A DNA stretch of 64,000 nucleotides from positions 5,890,001-5,954,000 of the forward strand of contig OZ253536.1 in NCBI GenBank assembly GCA_965262425.1, in the 5' to 3' direction. Below, one piece after another: positions 53,655 to 63,069 of this stretch (the stretch's first letter is position 1; each line of letters begins with the position of its first letter). Under the pieces are notes generated by a model, which saw only the letters and a list, made by a program, of their open reading frames with translations, ran no database searches and had not been told where the DNA came from. The translations under genes were made by a program, and so were the position numbers. Source of the DNA: CAZOZZ01 sp965262425 (GTDB lineage Bacteria; Acidobacteriota; Terriglobia; 20CM-2-55-15).

Positions 53655-54023
53655 TTAGAACTTCAATCCCGATTCCCGGGCAGATTCAGCAAGCGCGCGG
53701 ACGCGACCGTGGTAAAGGTACCCCCCCCGATCGAACAAGACCGACCCGAAGCCCTTTTCCTTGCCGCGTTCGGCGATGAGGCGACCGACTCTCTTAGCCG
53801 CTTCTACATTTCCGCCGCCCGACCCACCCGTCTTCGTCTCCTCCTCGGTCGACGCGGCCGAAGCCAGCGTCCGTCCCAAGGTGTCGTCGATCAGTTGGGC
53901 ATAAATATGTTTGTTGCTGCGAAATACCACGAGGCGGGGACGTTCCCCGGTACCTGAAATACGACGCCGGATGCGGAAGTGAATCCGCCGACGGACGTGA
54001 TCACGAGATTCCCTGGTCGCCAT
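53655..54023 (-). CDS. rplR: Ribosomal protein L18
   Basis: 122 residues. It has a basic N terminus (RESRDHVRRRIHFRIRRRIS) and the 5S-binding core GTGERPRLVVFRSNKHIYAQ, LIDDTLGRTLASAAS, AKRVGRLIAERGKEKGFGSV, LFDRGGYLYHGRVRALAESA, ending GLKF. It joins 5S rRNA to the 50S subunit. The start overlaps the rplF stop (TGATG). Confidence 0.97.
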   Translation of the reverse strand: MATRESRDHVRRRIHFRIRRRISGTGERPRLVVFRSNKHIYAQLIDDTLGRTLASAASTEEETKTGGSGGGNVEAAKRVGRLIAERGKEKGFGSVLFDRGGYLYHGRVRALAESARESGLKF

Positions 54024-54568
54024 CAGGCAGCCCCCCCTGCAGTTTTTCCGGCCTTCTTCTTGAGAGCCTCACCCTTGTACCGTATCCCCTTGTTCTTGTA
54101 AGGATCCGGCTTCTTCAGGCTTCGTATGACAGCCGCCACCTGACCAACCTGTTGCCGGTCCGCACCACTTATCGCGATCTTGGTCTGCTTTTCCACTTTC
54201 ACTTCTATCCCGTCCGGTATCGGGTACTCGATCGGATGGGAAAACCCGAGGCTGAAGATCAAGGAAGACCCTCGGAGTTCGACACGAAACCCGACACCAA
54301 CGATTTCCAGTTCCTTCTTGAAGCCTTCGGAGACGCCTCGAACGGCGTTCGCCGCCAGGGCGCGAGCCAGACCGTGAAAACTTCGCTGCCGGCCCGAATC
54401 ATTTGCCCGGGTCAGAAACAACTGATTGTCTCTCTGCTCACAGCCAATGCCCGACGGGATCGGACTGATCAGAGTGCCTTTCGGCCCCGTCACCGAAACC
54501 TCGGTGGCCTTGATCTCAACCTTGACCTTGTCCGGAATGGGTATCGGCATCTTTCCAATTCGTGACAT
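54023..54568 (-). CDS. rplF: Ribosomal protein L6
   Basis: 181 residues. It has the two L6 repeats: SRIGKMPIPIPDKVKVEI with EVSVTGPKGTL, then VGVGFRVELRGSSLIFSLGF and the signature KPDPYKNKGIRYKGEALKKK, AGKT. It lies near the sarcin-ricin loop of the 50S subunit. It follows rpsH by 68 bp and overlaps rplR. Confidence 0.97.
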   Translation of the reverse strand: MSRIGKMPIPIPDKVKVEIKATEVSVTGPKGTLISPIPSGIGCEQRDNQLFLTRANDSGRQRSFHGLARALAANAVRGVSEGFKKELEIVGVGFRVELRGSSLIFSLGFSHPIEYPIPDGIEVKVEKQTKIAISGADRQQVGQVAAVIRSLKKPDPYKNKGIRYKGEALKKKAGKTAGGAA

Positions 54569-54636
54569 ATCGCCTTCTAACTGGTGCCCCGTGTGGGCGC
54601 CCGTTCAGATCGTGCGGCCAAAGGCCGCCCGCAAAA

Positions 54637-55029
54637 TCAATAAACGTCGCAGAGGATCTCGCCGCCAAAACCCCTCTTGCGAGCTTCTTTTCCGGTCATG
54701 ATCCCGCTCGATGTACTGAGAACATTGATACCGAGACCACCGAGCACCCTGGGAATCTCTTGCTTTCCGACGTAGACGCGACACCCCGGCCTGCTGACTC
54801 GTTTGAGCGAAGTGAGAACCTTTTCCCCGGCGGGACCATACTTGAGGAACAGGGTGAGAACGGGTTTCCCGGCGCCATCACTGCGCTTGTAGTTGCCGAT
54901 ATAGCCTTCTTCCTTGAGGATTCGTGCAATCGACACCTTCAGCTTGGAAGAGGGGACGTGAACTTTCTGATGTCGGGCCTGCAATCCATTACGGATGCGC
55001 GTCAGCATGTCTGCAATTGGATCTGTCAT
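54637..55029 (-). CDS. rpsH: Ribosomal protein S8
   Basis: 130 residues. Typical S8 blocks are MTDPIADMLTRIRNGLQARH, VSIARILKEEGYIGNYK and the C-terminal LGGLGINVLSTSSGIMTGKE, ARKRGFGGEILCDVY. It binds the central domain of 16S rRNA and, in E. coli, represses the spc operon. It lies 13 bp after rpsN. Confidence 0.97.
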   Translation of the reverse strand: MTDPIADMLTRIRNGLQARHQKVHVPSSKLKVSIARILKEEGYIGNYKRSDGAGKPVLTLFLKYGPAGEKVLTSLKRVSRPGCRVYVGKQEIPRVLGGLGINVLSTSSGIMTGKEARKRGFGGEILCDVY

Positions 55030-55042
55030 TTCTCCTCACCCC

Positions 55043-55228
55043 CTACCAGCTGGATTTGACGACACCAGGGATTTCACCCGCGAGAGAAAGAGACCGAAAA
55101 CAGATTCTACAGAGCTGAAATTTTCTCAAGAATCCGCGAGGGCGTCCGCACCGCTTACAACGGTTACGGTAACGCACCGCAAATTTCTTCTTTCTAGCTT
55201 CCTTGGCCACACATGAGGTACGAGCCAT
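55043..55228 (-). CDS. rpsN: Ribosomal protein S14, zinc-binding short form
   Basis: 61 residues, MARTSCVAKEARKKKFAVRY followed by RNRCKRCGRPRGFLRKFQLC RICFR (split here only for reading). The two Cys-x2-Cys pairs (CKRC, CRIC) bind zinc and the length marks the short, type Z form. It sits in the 30S head. It follows rplE by 11 bp. Confidence 0.97.
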   Translation of the reverse strand: MARTSCVAKEARKKKFAVRYRNRCKRCGRPRGFLRKFQLCRICFRSLSLAGEIPGVVKSSW

Positions 55229-55239
55229 TCAATCTCCTG

Positions 55240-55779
55240 TTAACGTCTAAACGGCATGCCGAGCAAACGAAGCAACTCTCGGGCTTCGTCGTCGGTCTTG
55301 GCCGTGGTCACGATTGTTACGTTCATGCCCTTGATCTTATCGACCTTGGCATAATCGATTTCCGGGAAAATCAACTGATCCATCAGGCCGAGCGTGTAGT
55401 TGCCGCGTCCATCGAAGGAGCGCGTCGACAAGCCCCTGAAATCTCGCACGCGAGGCAGTGCGACACTTGTCAGTCGATCGAGGAACTCAAACATCCTGTT
55501 TCCTCTCAGCGTCACCGCTGTTCCGATGGCCATCTTCTCCCGGAGTTTGAAGTTCGCGATCGATTTCTTGGCACGAGTGATAATCGGCCGTTGGCCTGCG
55601 ATGCGGCCTAGCTCGTCGATCGCGGAGTCGAGGAGCTTCGAGTTCTGAATCGCTTCCCCCAAACCGATATTGATCACGGTCTTTTCCAGGCGTGGCACGG
55701 CCATGATGTTTTCGTACTTGAAGTGCTTGATAAGCGCCGGTACGACTTCACTCTTGTACTGTTCTCTCAGTCTTGCCAC
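55240..55779 (-). CDS. rplE: Ribosomal protein L5
   Basis: 179 residues. L5 motifs: NIMAVPRLEKTVINIGLGEA, IAGQRPIITRAKKSIANFKL, LPRVRDFRGLSTRSFDGRGN, YTLGLMDQLIFPEIDYAKVD and the end LRLLGMPFRR. It binds 5S rRNA and contacts P-site tRNA. It lies 24 bp after rplX. Confidence 0.97.
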   Translation of the reverse strand: MARLREQYKSEVVPALIKHFKYENIMAVPRLEKTVINIGLGEAIQNSKLLDSAIDELGRIAGQRPIITRAKKSIANFKLREKMAIGTAVTLRGNRMFEFLDRLTSVALPRVRDFRGLSTRSFDGRGNYTLGLMDQLIFPEIDYAKVDKIKGMNVTIVTTAKTDDEARELLRLLGMPFRR

Positions 55780-55803
55780 GTTCGCACTCCTAAAGTCCCC
55801 AAC

Positions 55804-56130
55804 CTATTCGAATGCGTTGCCGCATTTCTTACACGTACGCACACGGCGACCATCGCTCAGAATTGTCTTGCCAAGTCGCGTGTGTTCCTTGCAGTTCTTG
55901 CAGACGATCGACACATTCGAAACATGGATGGCAGCTTCCTTCTCGACGATCCCGCCTTTCACGTTTTTTTGCGGGTTCGGTCGCGTGTGCCGCTTGATCA
56001 TCTGGACACCTTCGACCACAATCCGCTGGTTTTGCGGATCGACGATCAAGACACGCCCGGTCTTACCCCTGTCTTTTCCAGAAAGGACATAAACCTCATC
56101 GTTTTTCTTTATGGGGGTAATCGCCGGCAT
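55804..56130 (-). CDS. rplX: Ribosomal protein L24
   Basis: 108 residues from ATG 56130. A KOW motif (IKKNDEVYVLSGKDRGKTGR, VLIVDPQNQRIVVEG) is followed by RHTRPNPQKNVKGGIVEKEA and a C-terminal zinc-finger-like pair of Cys-x2-Cys (CKNCKEHTRLG, CKKCGNAFE). It initiates 50S assembly. The ATG shares its A with the rplN stop (TGATG); a TTG one codon upstream is also possible. Confidence 0.96.
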   Translation of the reverse strand: MPAITPIKKNDEVYVLSGKDRGKTGRVLIVDPQNQRIVVEGVQMIKRHTRPNPQKNVKGGIVEKEAAIHVSNVSIVCKNCKEHTRLGKTILSDGRRVRTCKKCGNAFE

Positions 56131-56501
56131 CAAATCACCTCCGGTGCAAGCGAGACGATCTTCATGAATTTTTTGTCGCGCAACTCACGGGCTACGGGTC
56201 CGAAGACTCGGGTACCTACCGGCTCGCGCTGTTCGTTGATCAGCACGGCGGCGTTCTGGTCGAACCGAATGTAGGTTCCATCCTTCCGACGCAATTCCTT
56301 TCTCGTTCGCACGATCACTGCCCTGACGACAGTACCCTTCTTAACTCCACTGTCCGGGCTCGCTTCCTTAACCGACGCCGTCACGATATCACCCAAGCCC
56401 GCAGTCCTGCCGACCGATCCTCCAAGAGGAAGAATGCAGGAAAGCCTCTTGGCCCCGGAGTTATCGGCCACCTCGAGGATGGTCCTCATTTGAACGCCCA
56501 T
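56130..56501 (-). CDS. rplN: Ribosomal protein L14
   Basis: 123 residues from ATG 56501, which follows GGAGG. L14 blocks are MRTILEVADNSGAKRLSCIL, GDIVTASVKEASPDSGVKKG, VVRAVIVRTRKELRRKDGTY and the end FGPVARELRDKKFMKIVSLA, PEVI. It lies at the 30S-50S interface. The longer frame to 56552 overlaps rpsQ and was rejected; the true gap to rpsQ is 2 bp. Confidence 0.96.
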   Translation of the reverse strand: MGVQMRTILEVADNSGAKRLSCILPLGGSVGRTAGLGDIVTASVKEASPDSGVKKGTVVRAVIVRTRKELRRKDGTYIRFDQNAAVLINEQREPVGTRVFGPVARELRDKKFMKIVSLAPEVI

Positions 56502-56503
56502 CG

Positions 56504-56800
56504 TTACGCCTCCCTCGACGACGAAGGTTGAACGATAGTCCGAAGACGCCACCGCTTGTGCTTGCTTGTCGGCCGGGTCTCGACGATGCGAACGGTATCA
56601 CCGATTCGAGCTTCTCCATTCTCATCGTGGACCAGGAACTTGGACCGGCGTGTGATAATCCGCTTATAGAGGGGATGGGGCACTCGCCGGCTCACTTCCA
56701 CAACGATCGTCTTCTGCATCTTTGTCCGGGTTACGACACCGACTTTTTCCTGCCGCTGCCGCACTCTCGTCGCTTGCACTTGTGTTGTTTCCTCTACCAT
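56504..56800 (-). CDS. rpsQ: Ribosomal protein S17
   Basis: 98 residues from ATG 56800, which has GGAG at good spacing (a TTG two codons upstream is less likely). The OB fold of S17 is seen in EKVGVVTRTKMQKTIVVEVS, HPLYKRIITRRSKFLVHDEN and ARIGDTVRIVETRPTSKHKR. It helps early 30S assembly. It follows rpmC by 50 bp. Confidence 0.95.
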   Translation of the reverse strand: MVEETTQVQATRVRQRQEKVGVVTRTKMQKTIVVEVSRRVPHPLYKRIITRRSKFLVHDENGEARIGDTVRIVETRPTSKHKRWRLRTIVQPSSSREA

Positions 56801-56850
56801 TTCCAACTCCGGATTCGGACATCACGCCCCCTGGGGGTGGGATCCTGTTC

Positions 56851-57069
56851 CTATGAGGTCTCCTGATTTTCAAGTTGTTTCTGCCGGAGCAACGTGAGTA
56901 CCCGGGCCCGATCACGCCGCAACTCCCGCATCTTCTTGAGTGCTTCGGACTGGCCCATGGTCCATTGGAAGCGTAGACGAAAAGCCTCTTCCGCCATGCC
57001 TTCCTGTCGGTTCTCCAACTCTTCCACCGAAAGATCCTTCAACTTGTTGAGACGATCACTGATCTTCAC
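56851..57069 (-). CDS. rpmC: Ribosomal protein L29
   Basis: 72 residues from GTG 57069: VKISDRLNKLKDLSVEELEN (first residue read as Met), then EAFRLRFQWTMGQSEALKKM and RELRRDRARVLTLLRQKQ. Two long helices, as in L29 at the tunnel exit of the 50S subunit. The start overlaps the rplP stop (GTGA), which fixes it. Confidence 0.94.
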   Translation of the reverse strand: MKISDRLNKLKDLSVEELENRQEGMAEEAFRLRFQWTMGQSEALKKMRELRRDRARVLTLLRQKQLENQETS

Positions 57070-57491
57070 GTCGTCGTCCTCTTTTCGATCCGGGCCACAA
57101 ACTTTGTCCGAACCGGCAGCTTCTGCGCAGCCAACCGCATCGCTTCGCGTGCGACGTCTTCCGGAACGCCTTCCATTTCGTAAAGGATGCGGCCTGGCTT
57201 GACCGGCGCCACCCAATACTCCGGAGCACCCTTACCCTTACCCATTCGGGTCTCGGCGGGCTTCTTCGTGACCGGCTTGTCCGGGAAAATTCGGATCCAG
57301 ACTTTCCCTCCGCGCTTGACCGAACGGGTCATCGCAATCCGGCCGGCCTCGATCTGCCGGTCCGTGATCCATGCCGCGTCAAGCGTCTTCAAACCGTAAT
57401 CACCAAACGCCAGAGTAGACCCGCGCCAGGCCTTGCCCCGCATACGACCGCGTTGTTGCTTGCGGTACTTGACCTTTTTGGGCATCAACAT
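57066..57491 (-). CDS. rplP: Ribosomal protein L16
   Basis: 141 residues. L16 signatures: MPKKVKYRKQQRGRMRGKAW, AFGDYGLKTLDAAWITDRQI, RKVWIRIFPDKPVT-like strand (GGKVWIRIFPDKPVTKKPAE), GKGKGAPEYWVAPVKPGRIL and the end. ATG 57491 lies 9 bp after GGGAG; ATG 57485 is the alternative. It organises the A-site tRNA region of 23S. It lies 13 bp after rpsC. Confidence 0.96.
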   Translation of the reverse strand: MLMPKKVKYRKQQRGRMRGKAWRGSTLAFGDYGLKTLDAAWITDRQIEAGRIAMTRSVKRGGKVWIRIFPDKPVTKKPAETRMGKGKGAPEYWVAPVKPGRILYEMEGVPEDVAREAMRLAAQKLPVRTKFVARIEKRTTT

Positions 57492-57504
57492 GAAAAGTAA
57501 CTCC

Positions 57505-58167
<663 letters not shown>

Positions 58168-58203
58168 GAAATTACGTTCTCCCGCTTGCTTGACTACTTT
58201 CGA

Positions 58204-58233
58204 AGTGGTCAGTGGTCAGTGGCCAGTGGTCAG
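58204..58233. repeat. Heptamer repeat (AGTGGTC)4 between rplV and rpsC
   Basis: Four tandem units AGTGGTC, one with a C in place of T (AGTGGCC), fill the gap upstream of rpsC. Same unit as at 49915-49937. Confidence 0.85.
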
Positions 58234-58248
58234 CAAGAACAGACTCAC

Positions 58249-58587
58249 TCATTCACGTTCTCCTAATTCGACGGTTATGTGGCTCATCCGGCGCTGATAA
58301 CCCAGAGCACGTCCCATCGGGGCGGGCCGGATCCGCTTCAACCGCGGGCCTTCGTTGATGTACGCCTTTTCGACAAACAGGTTGTCGATGTCCAACGCTT
58401 CGTGCTTTTCAGTCGCGTTGGCGATGGCGGACCGCACGACTTTCTCAATCGGCCCGGTCGCGCGCTTGTTGGTGAACTTCAAAGTCATCAACGCGTCGTT
58501 CACATCCCGGCCCCGAATCAGATCAATCACCAGGCGCGCCTTCTGCGGGGACATTCGAATGTAGCGAGCCGTCGCTTTAGCTATCAT
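58249..58587 (-). CDS. rplV: Ribosomal protein L22
   Basis: 112 residues from ATG 58587 (MIAKATARYIRMSPQKARLV), with GAAGGG upstream; a longer frame to 58632 was rejected. L22 blocks are IDLIRGRDVNDALMTLKFTN, VVRSAIANATEKHEALDIDN and the tunnel loop PRLKRIRPAPMGRALGYQRR, MSHITVELGE. The loop lines the peptide exit tunnel. It follows rpsS by 72 bp. Confidence 0.96.
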   Translation of the reverse strand: MIAKATARYIRMSPQKARLVIDLIRGRDVNDALMTLKFTNKRATGPIEKVVRSAIANATEKHEALDIDNLFVEKAYINEGPRLKRIRPAPMGRALGYQRRMSHITVELGERE

Positions 58588-58659
58588 TTTCGACCCTTCA
58601 AATGTAACGTCGATCTTTGACCGACGAACCAATCGGCGCTCCGGGCGCGCCCCTCGAAA

Positions 58660-58941
58660 TTATCTGGGCGCCACGGACTTTCTGCCCGCGGCATGGCCTC
58701 GGAAGGTTCTTGTCGGCGCAAACTCACCGAGCTTGTGCCCAACCATGTTCTCGGTGATGTACACTGGAATGAACTTTTTTCCGTTATGTACGGCGATCGT
58801 GTGCCCAACCATCTCCGGGATAACCGTGGAGCGACGGGACCAGGTCTTGTGAACCTTTCGTTCGTCCCGGGCATTCATAGCCGCAATCGCTTTTTCGAGA
58901 TGATCGTCGATGAAATAGCCTTTCTTAACTGATCGTCCCAT
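58660..58941 (-). CDS. rpsS: Ribosomal protein S19
   Basis: 93 residues: MGRSVKKGYFIDDHLEKAIA, KTWSRRSTVIPEMVGHTIAV, HNGKKFIPVYITENMVGHKL, GEFAPTRTFRGHAAGRKS. It is a 30S head protein contacting S13. It follows rplB by 3 bp. Confidence 0.97.
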   Translation of the reverse strand: MGRSVKKGYFIDDHLEKAIAAMNARDERKVHKTWSRRSTVIPEMVGHTIAVHNGKKFIPVYITENMVGHKLGEFAPTRTFRGHAAGRKSVAPR

Positions 58942-58944
58942 CGC

Positions 58945-59766
58945 CTACTTCTTCCTCTTCACGATAAATTTATCGGTGCGTTTGTTGTTTCGTGTCCGGT
59001 ACCCCAGTGTCGGTTTACCCCAGGGCGTCATTGGGTTGTTGCCCTTTACCCGCCCTTCGCCACCTCCGTGTGGGTGATCGACCGGATTCATGACAACGCC
59101 CCGGACCGTCGGCCGGAAGCCACGATGCCGGTTGCGTCCGGCTTTTCCAAGGCTGATGTTTTCGTGATCGAGATTGCCGACCTGTCCCACCGTGGCCATA
59201 CAATCGACACCGACAAGTCGAACTTCTCCGGACGGTAGCTTGATGTGAGCGTACTTCCCTTCCTTGGCGACGAGCTGGGCAGATCCACCCGCTGCCCGGA
59301 CCATCTGGGCACCCTTGCCCGGTCGAAGCTCGACATTGTGGATCGTCGTACCCAGCGGCATCTTCTTGAGGGGCAATGCATTACCAACCAGGATATCCGC
59401 CTCTGGGCCAGAAACCACCTTCATCCCGACTTTCAAACCGACGGGTTGAAGGATGTATCGCTTCTCGCCATCAACGTACGCCAGCAGGGCGATGAACGCC
59501 GACCTGTTCGGATCGTATTCCACAGTCTCGACGCGGGCCGGAACACCGGACTTGTTCCTCTTGAAATCGATGACACGGTACTGCTTCTTGCTTCCGCCGC
59601 CGCGGTGGCGGACAGTGATCCGGCCGGAATTGTTACGACCGCTGATCCGTTTCTTGGGCTCCAGGAGGGGCTTGAACGGCTTATCAGTCGTGAGTTCCTT
59701 CTTGTAGTCAATCACTTCCTGAAAGCGTCGGGACATGGGAGTCGGGTTGAATTTCTTGATCGCCAT
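58945..59766 (-). CDS. rplB: Ribosomal protein L2
   Basis: 273 residues. MAIKKFNPTPMSRRFQEVID opens the protein; further blocks are KKRISGRNNSGRITVRHRGG, YDPNRSAFIALLAYVDGEKR, and the peptidyl-transferase region HPHGGGEGRVKGNNPMTPWG with its conserved histidine. It is essential for subunit joining. It abuts rplW without a gap. Confidence 0.97.
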   Translation of the reverse strand: MAIKKFNPTPMSRRFQEVIDYKKELTTDKPFKPLLEPKKRISGRNNSGRITVRHRGGGSKKQYRVIDFKRNKSGVPARVETVEYDPNRSAFIALLAYVDGEKRYILQPVGLKVGMKVVSGPEADILVGNALPLKKMPLGTTIHNVELRPGKGAQMVRAAGGSAQLVAKEGKYAHIKLPSGEVRLVGVDCMATVGQVGNLDHENISLGKAGRNRHRGFRPTVRGVVMNPVDHPHGGGEGRVKGNNPMTPWGKPTLGYRTRNNKRTDKFIVKRKK

Positions 59767-60060
59767 CTACACGTCCTCCCCGTACTCGATCATCTTTTCG
59801 CCTTCCGCAAGGGTGACGTATGCCTTCTTCCACGACGGCTTGTAGCCGAAATAGCGGCCCCGGCGACGCATCTTCCCACGCACATTCATCGTGCGGACCG
59901 CATCGACACGGACCTTAAAAATGCGCTCGACTGCCTGCTGCACTTCCTGTTTGCTGGAGTCGGGAGCGACTTCGAAACACAGAGTCCGAACCTGCTCCTT
60001 CAGCATCAGGCCTTTCTCGGTGATGATCGGGCGGCGGATCACATCGTAGAGTGTGCTCAT
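59767..60060 (-). CDS. rplW: Ribosomal protein L23
   Basis: 97 residues: DVIRRPIITEKGLMLKEQVR, TLCFEVAPDSSKQEVQQAVE, RIFKVRVDAVRTMNVRGKMR, YFGYKPSWKKAYVTLAEGEK. It forms the docking site for trigger factor and SRP at the tunnel exit. The start overlaps the rplD stop (ATGA). Confidence 0.97.
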   Translation of the reverse strand: MSTLYDVIRRPIITEKGLMLKEQVRTLCFEVAPDSSKQEVQQAVERIFKVRVDAVRTMNVRGKMRRRGRYFGYKPSWKKAYVTLAEGEKMIEYGEDV

Positions 60061-60683
60061 TTGCTCAGCACCTCCTCAAGAGCCTGGACGGCGACCTTCG
60101 AAAAAACCACGTGCCTCGCGTTGATCACCTGATACGGAGTCACCTGCAGACTGGGTATCAGGCTCACCTCAGCCAGATTCCTCGAAGCTCGAAGGAGGTT
60201 CGGATTGTCTTTGTTGTCGATGAGCAGAACCTTTCTCGTCAAGCCCAGCTTGTCGAGCGATGCCGCAAACAGTTTCGTCCGGTGACTTTCCAGGTTGAAC
60301 TCGTCGACGACACTCAGTTCCGAGTCCCTCAGCTTCACTGTTAAAGCAGATCGGAGTGCGGCACGAAACATCTTCCGCGGCAGGCTATAGCCGTAGTCAC
60401 GCGGCTTTGGGCCAAACACGATACCGCCAGTCCGCCAGAGAGGGTTGCGTATTTCACCGACACGGGCCCGACCGGTTCCCTTCTGACGCCAGGGCTTGCG
60501 ACCGCTACCGGCAACCTCTGCCCGGGTCTTTGTGGAATGAGTCCCCGACCGGTGACTGGCCAGGTACTGTTTGACTGCGTCGTGCATCAAACCCTCGCGG
60601 ACGGGCGCGTCAAAGACTGCCTCGGCCAAGTCCAGCGTATCGACGACCTCATTCTTCAGATTTTTGACTTCGATCTTGGGCAT
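60057..60683 (-). CDS. rplD: Ribosomal protein L4
   Basis: 208 residues. L4 signatures: VFDAPVREGLMHDAVKQYLA, GTHSTKTRAEVAGSGRKPWR, QKGTGRARVGEIRNPLWRTG, GIVFGPKPRDYGYSLPRKMF. The extended basic loop reaches the exit tunnel; in E. coli L4 controls the S10 operon by attenuation, which was not examined here. It lies 26 bp after rplC. Confidence 0.97.
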   Translation of the reverse strand: MPKIEVKNLKNEVVDTLDLAEAVFDAPVREGLMHDAVKQYLASHRSGTHSTKTRAEVAGSGRKPWRQKGTGRARVGEIRNPLWRTGGIVFGPKPRDYGYSLPRKMFRAALRSALTVKLRDSELSVVDEFNLESHRTKLFAASLDKLGLTRKVLLIDNKDNPNLLRASRNLAEVSLIPSLQVTPYQVINARHVVFSKVAVQALEEVLSK

Positions 60684-60709
60684 TTCTGTCGCTTTCCTCC
60701 GGCTCTTGA

Positions 60710-61336
60710 CTAGCCGGTCTTACGAATCATCACGTATCCGCCATTGGGTCCTGGAACCGCACCTCGGACGAACAAGAGATTCTTCTCTTCGTCCACCCGC
60801 TCGACCCCGAGAGACTGAACCGTCACCCGACGTGCTCCCAAATGACCGGGCATTTTCTGGCCCTTCCAGACTCGAGAGGGGTATGCGGATTGTCCGATTG
60901 AACCGGGCGCACGATGAAACATGGATCCGTGGGTGGCCCGACCTCCCGAAAAATGGTATCTCTTGATCACGCCTGCAAAGCCACGGCCCTTGGTCGTGCC
61001 GGTGACGTGCACGGATTCACCCGTCGCAAATATCCCAACCTGAAACCGGTCTCCGGCTTTCACGTCTTCGTCTCCGGTGATCTCGAACTCCCTCAGAATC
61101 CGGACCGGCGCGATGTCGGCTTTCTTGAAGTGTCCAGCCATCGGCCGGGTGACACGTTTCCCCTTGACGAATTCCACAAACCCCAACTGGGCCGCATCAT
61201 AACCGTCCTGGGCAACCGTCTTGCGCTGGACCACAACGCAAGGGCCCGCCTGAATGACCGTGACCGGAACGACGGTCCCGTCGTCGTTCATCAACTGGGT
61301 CATGCCCACTTTCTTACCTAAGAGTCCGTTGATCAT
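60710..61336 (-). CDS. rplC: Ribosomal protein L3
   Basis: 208 residues: MINGLLGKKVGMTQLMNDDG, VVPVTVIQAGPCVVVQRKTV, SVHVTGTTKGRGFAGVIKRY, HFSGGRATHGSMFHRAPGSI with GQSAYPSRVWKGQKMPGHLG. The glutamine usually methylated by PrmB lies in GSIGQSAYP. It is an assembly initiator near the peptidyl transferase centre. It follows rpsJ by 38 bp. Confidence 0.97.
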   Translation of the reverse strand: MINGLLGKKVGMTQLMNDDGTVVPVTVIQAGPCVVVQRKTVAQDGYDAAQLGFVEFVKGKRVTRPMAGHFKKADIAPVRILREFEITGDEDVKAGDRFQVGIFATGESVHVTGTTKGRGFAGVIKRYHFSGGRATHGSMFHRAPGSIGQSAYPSRVWKGQKMPGHLGARRVTVQSLGVERVDEEKNLLFVRGAVPGPNGGYVMIRKTG

Positions 61337-61374
61337 GATTAGCTCTTGGCTGTCAGCTATTTGCCTGCCGACCG

Positions 61375-61704
61375 CTATTTCGCATGTTCCCGCCCGAAGG
61401 CCTTGATTTCCACGTCCACGCCCGCGGGCAGATCCAGCTTCATGAGGGCGTCCACGGTCTGTGGGGTTGGCTCCAGAATGTCCAACAATCGCTTGTGCGT
61501 ACGGATCTCGAACTGTTCCCGGGACTTCTTGTCCACATGTGGTGACCGCAGAACAGTGTACTTGTTGATCACCGTAGGAAGGGGAATCGGCCCCGCAACC
61601 CGGGCGCCCGTGCGTTTGGCAGTGTCGACGATCTCGGAAGACGACTGATCCAGAATTCTAGAATCGTATGCCTTCAGCCGGATGCGGATTTTTTCGTTCA
61701 GCAT
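61375..61704 (-). CDS. rpsJ: Ribosomal protein S10
   Basis: 109 residues, a little longer than usual at both ends: MLNEKIRIRLKAYDSRILDQ, GARVAGPIPLPTVINKYTVL, RSPHVDKKSREQFEIRTHKR, LLDILEPTPQTVDALMKLDL. S10 is part of the 30S head and pairs with NusB on boxA, so it links to the boxA sites of the rRNA operon in this window. The gap to tuf is only 7 bp. Confidence 0.97.
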   Translation of the reverse strand: MLNEKIRIRLKAYDSRILDQSSSEIVDTAKRTGARVAGPIPLPTVINKYTVLRSPHVDKKSREQFEIRTHKRLLDILEPTPQTVDALMKLDLPAGVDVEIKAFGREHAK

Positions 61705-61711
61705 GTTCTGG

Positions 61712-62902
<1,191 letters not shown>

Positions 62903-62976
62903 TCGTTTGCTTCCCTTGTTCTGTTCTGCCTGTCTCTAGTTGGCCGCTCTTTCCAGTTTCTCCACCTTCACGGAAA

Positions 62977-63045
62977 AGTGGCTAGTGGTTAGTGGTTAGT
63001 TGATCGGATTCCGAATCCTTAACTAACAACTAACCACTAGCCACT
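62977..63045. repeat. Long palindrome of heptamer repeats between fusA and tuf
   Basis: A 25-base arm at 62977-63001 (units AGTGGCT, AGTGGTT, AGTGGTT) pairs with 63021-63045 at 24 of 25 positions. The 19-base loop itself holds GGATTC and GAATCC, a further 6-bp stem. In RNA this gives a very stable hairpin between fusA and tuf, without a T tract, so it may act in mRNA processing or attenuation and not as a simple terminator. Confidence 0.9.
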
Positions 63046-63069
63046 GACAACTTCCCCAGACCACTTCCC

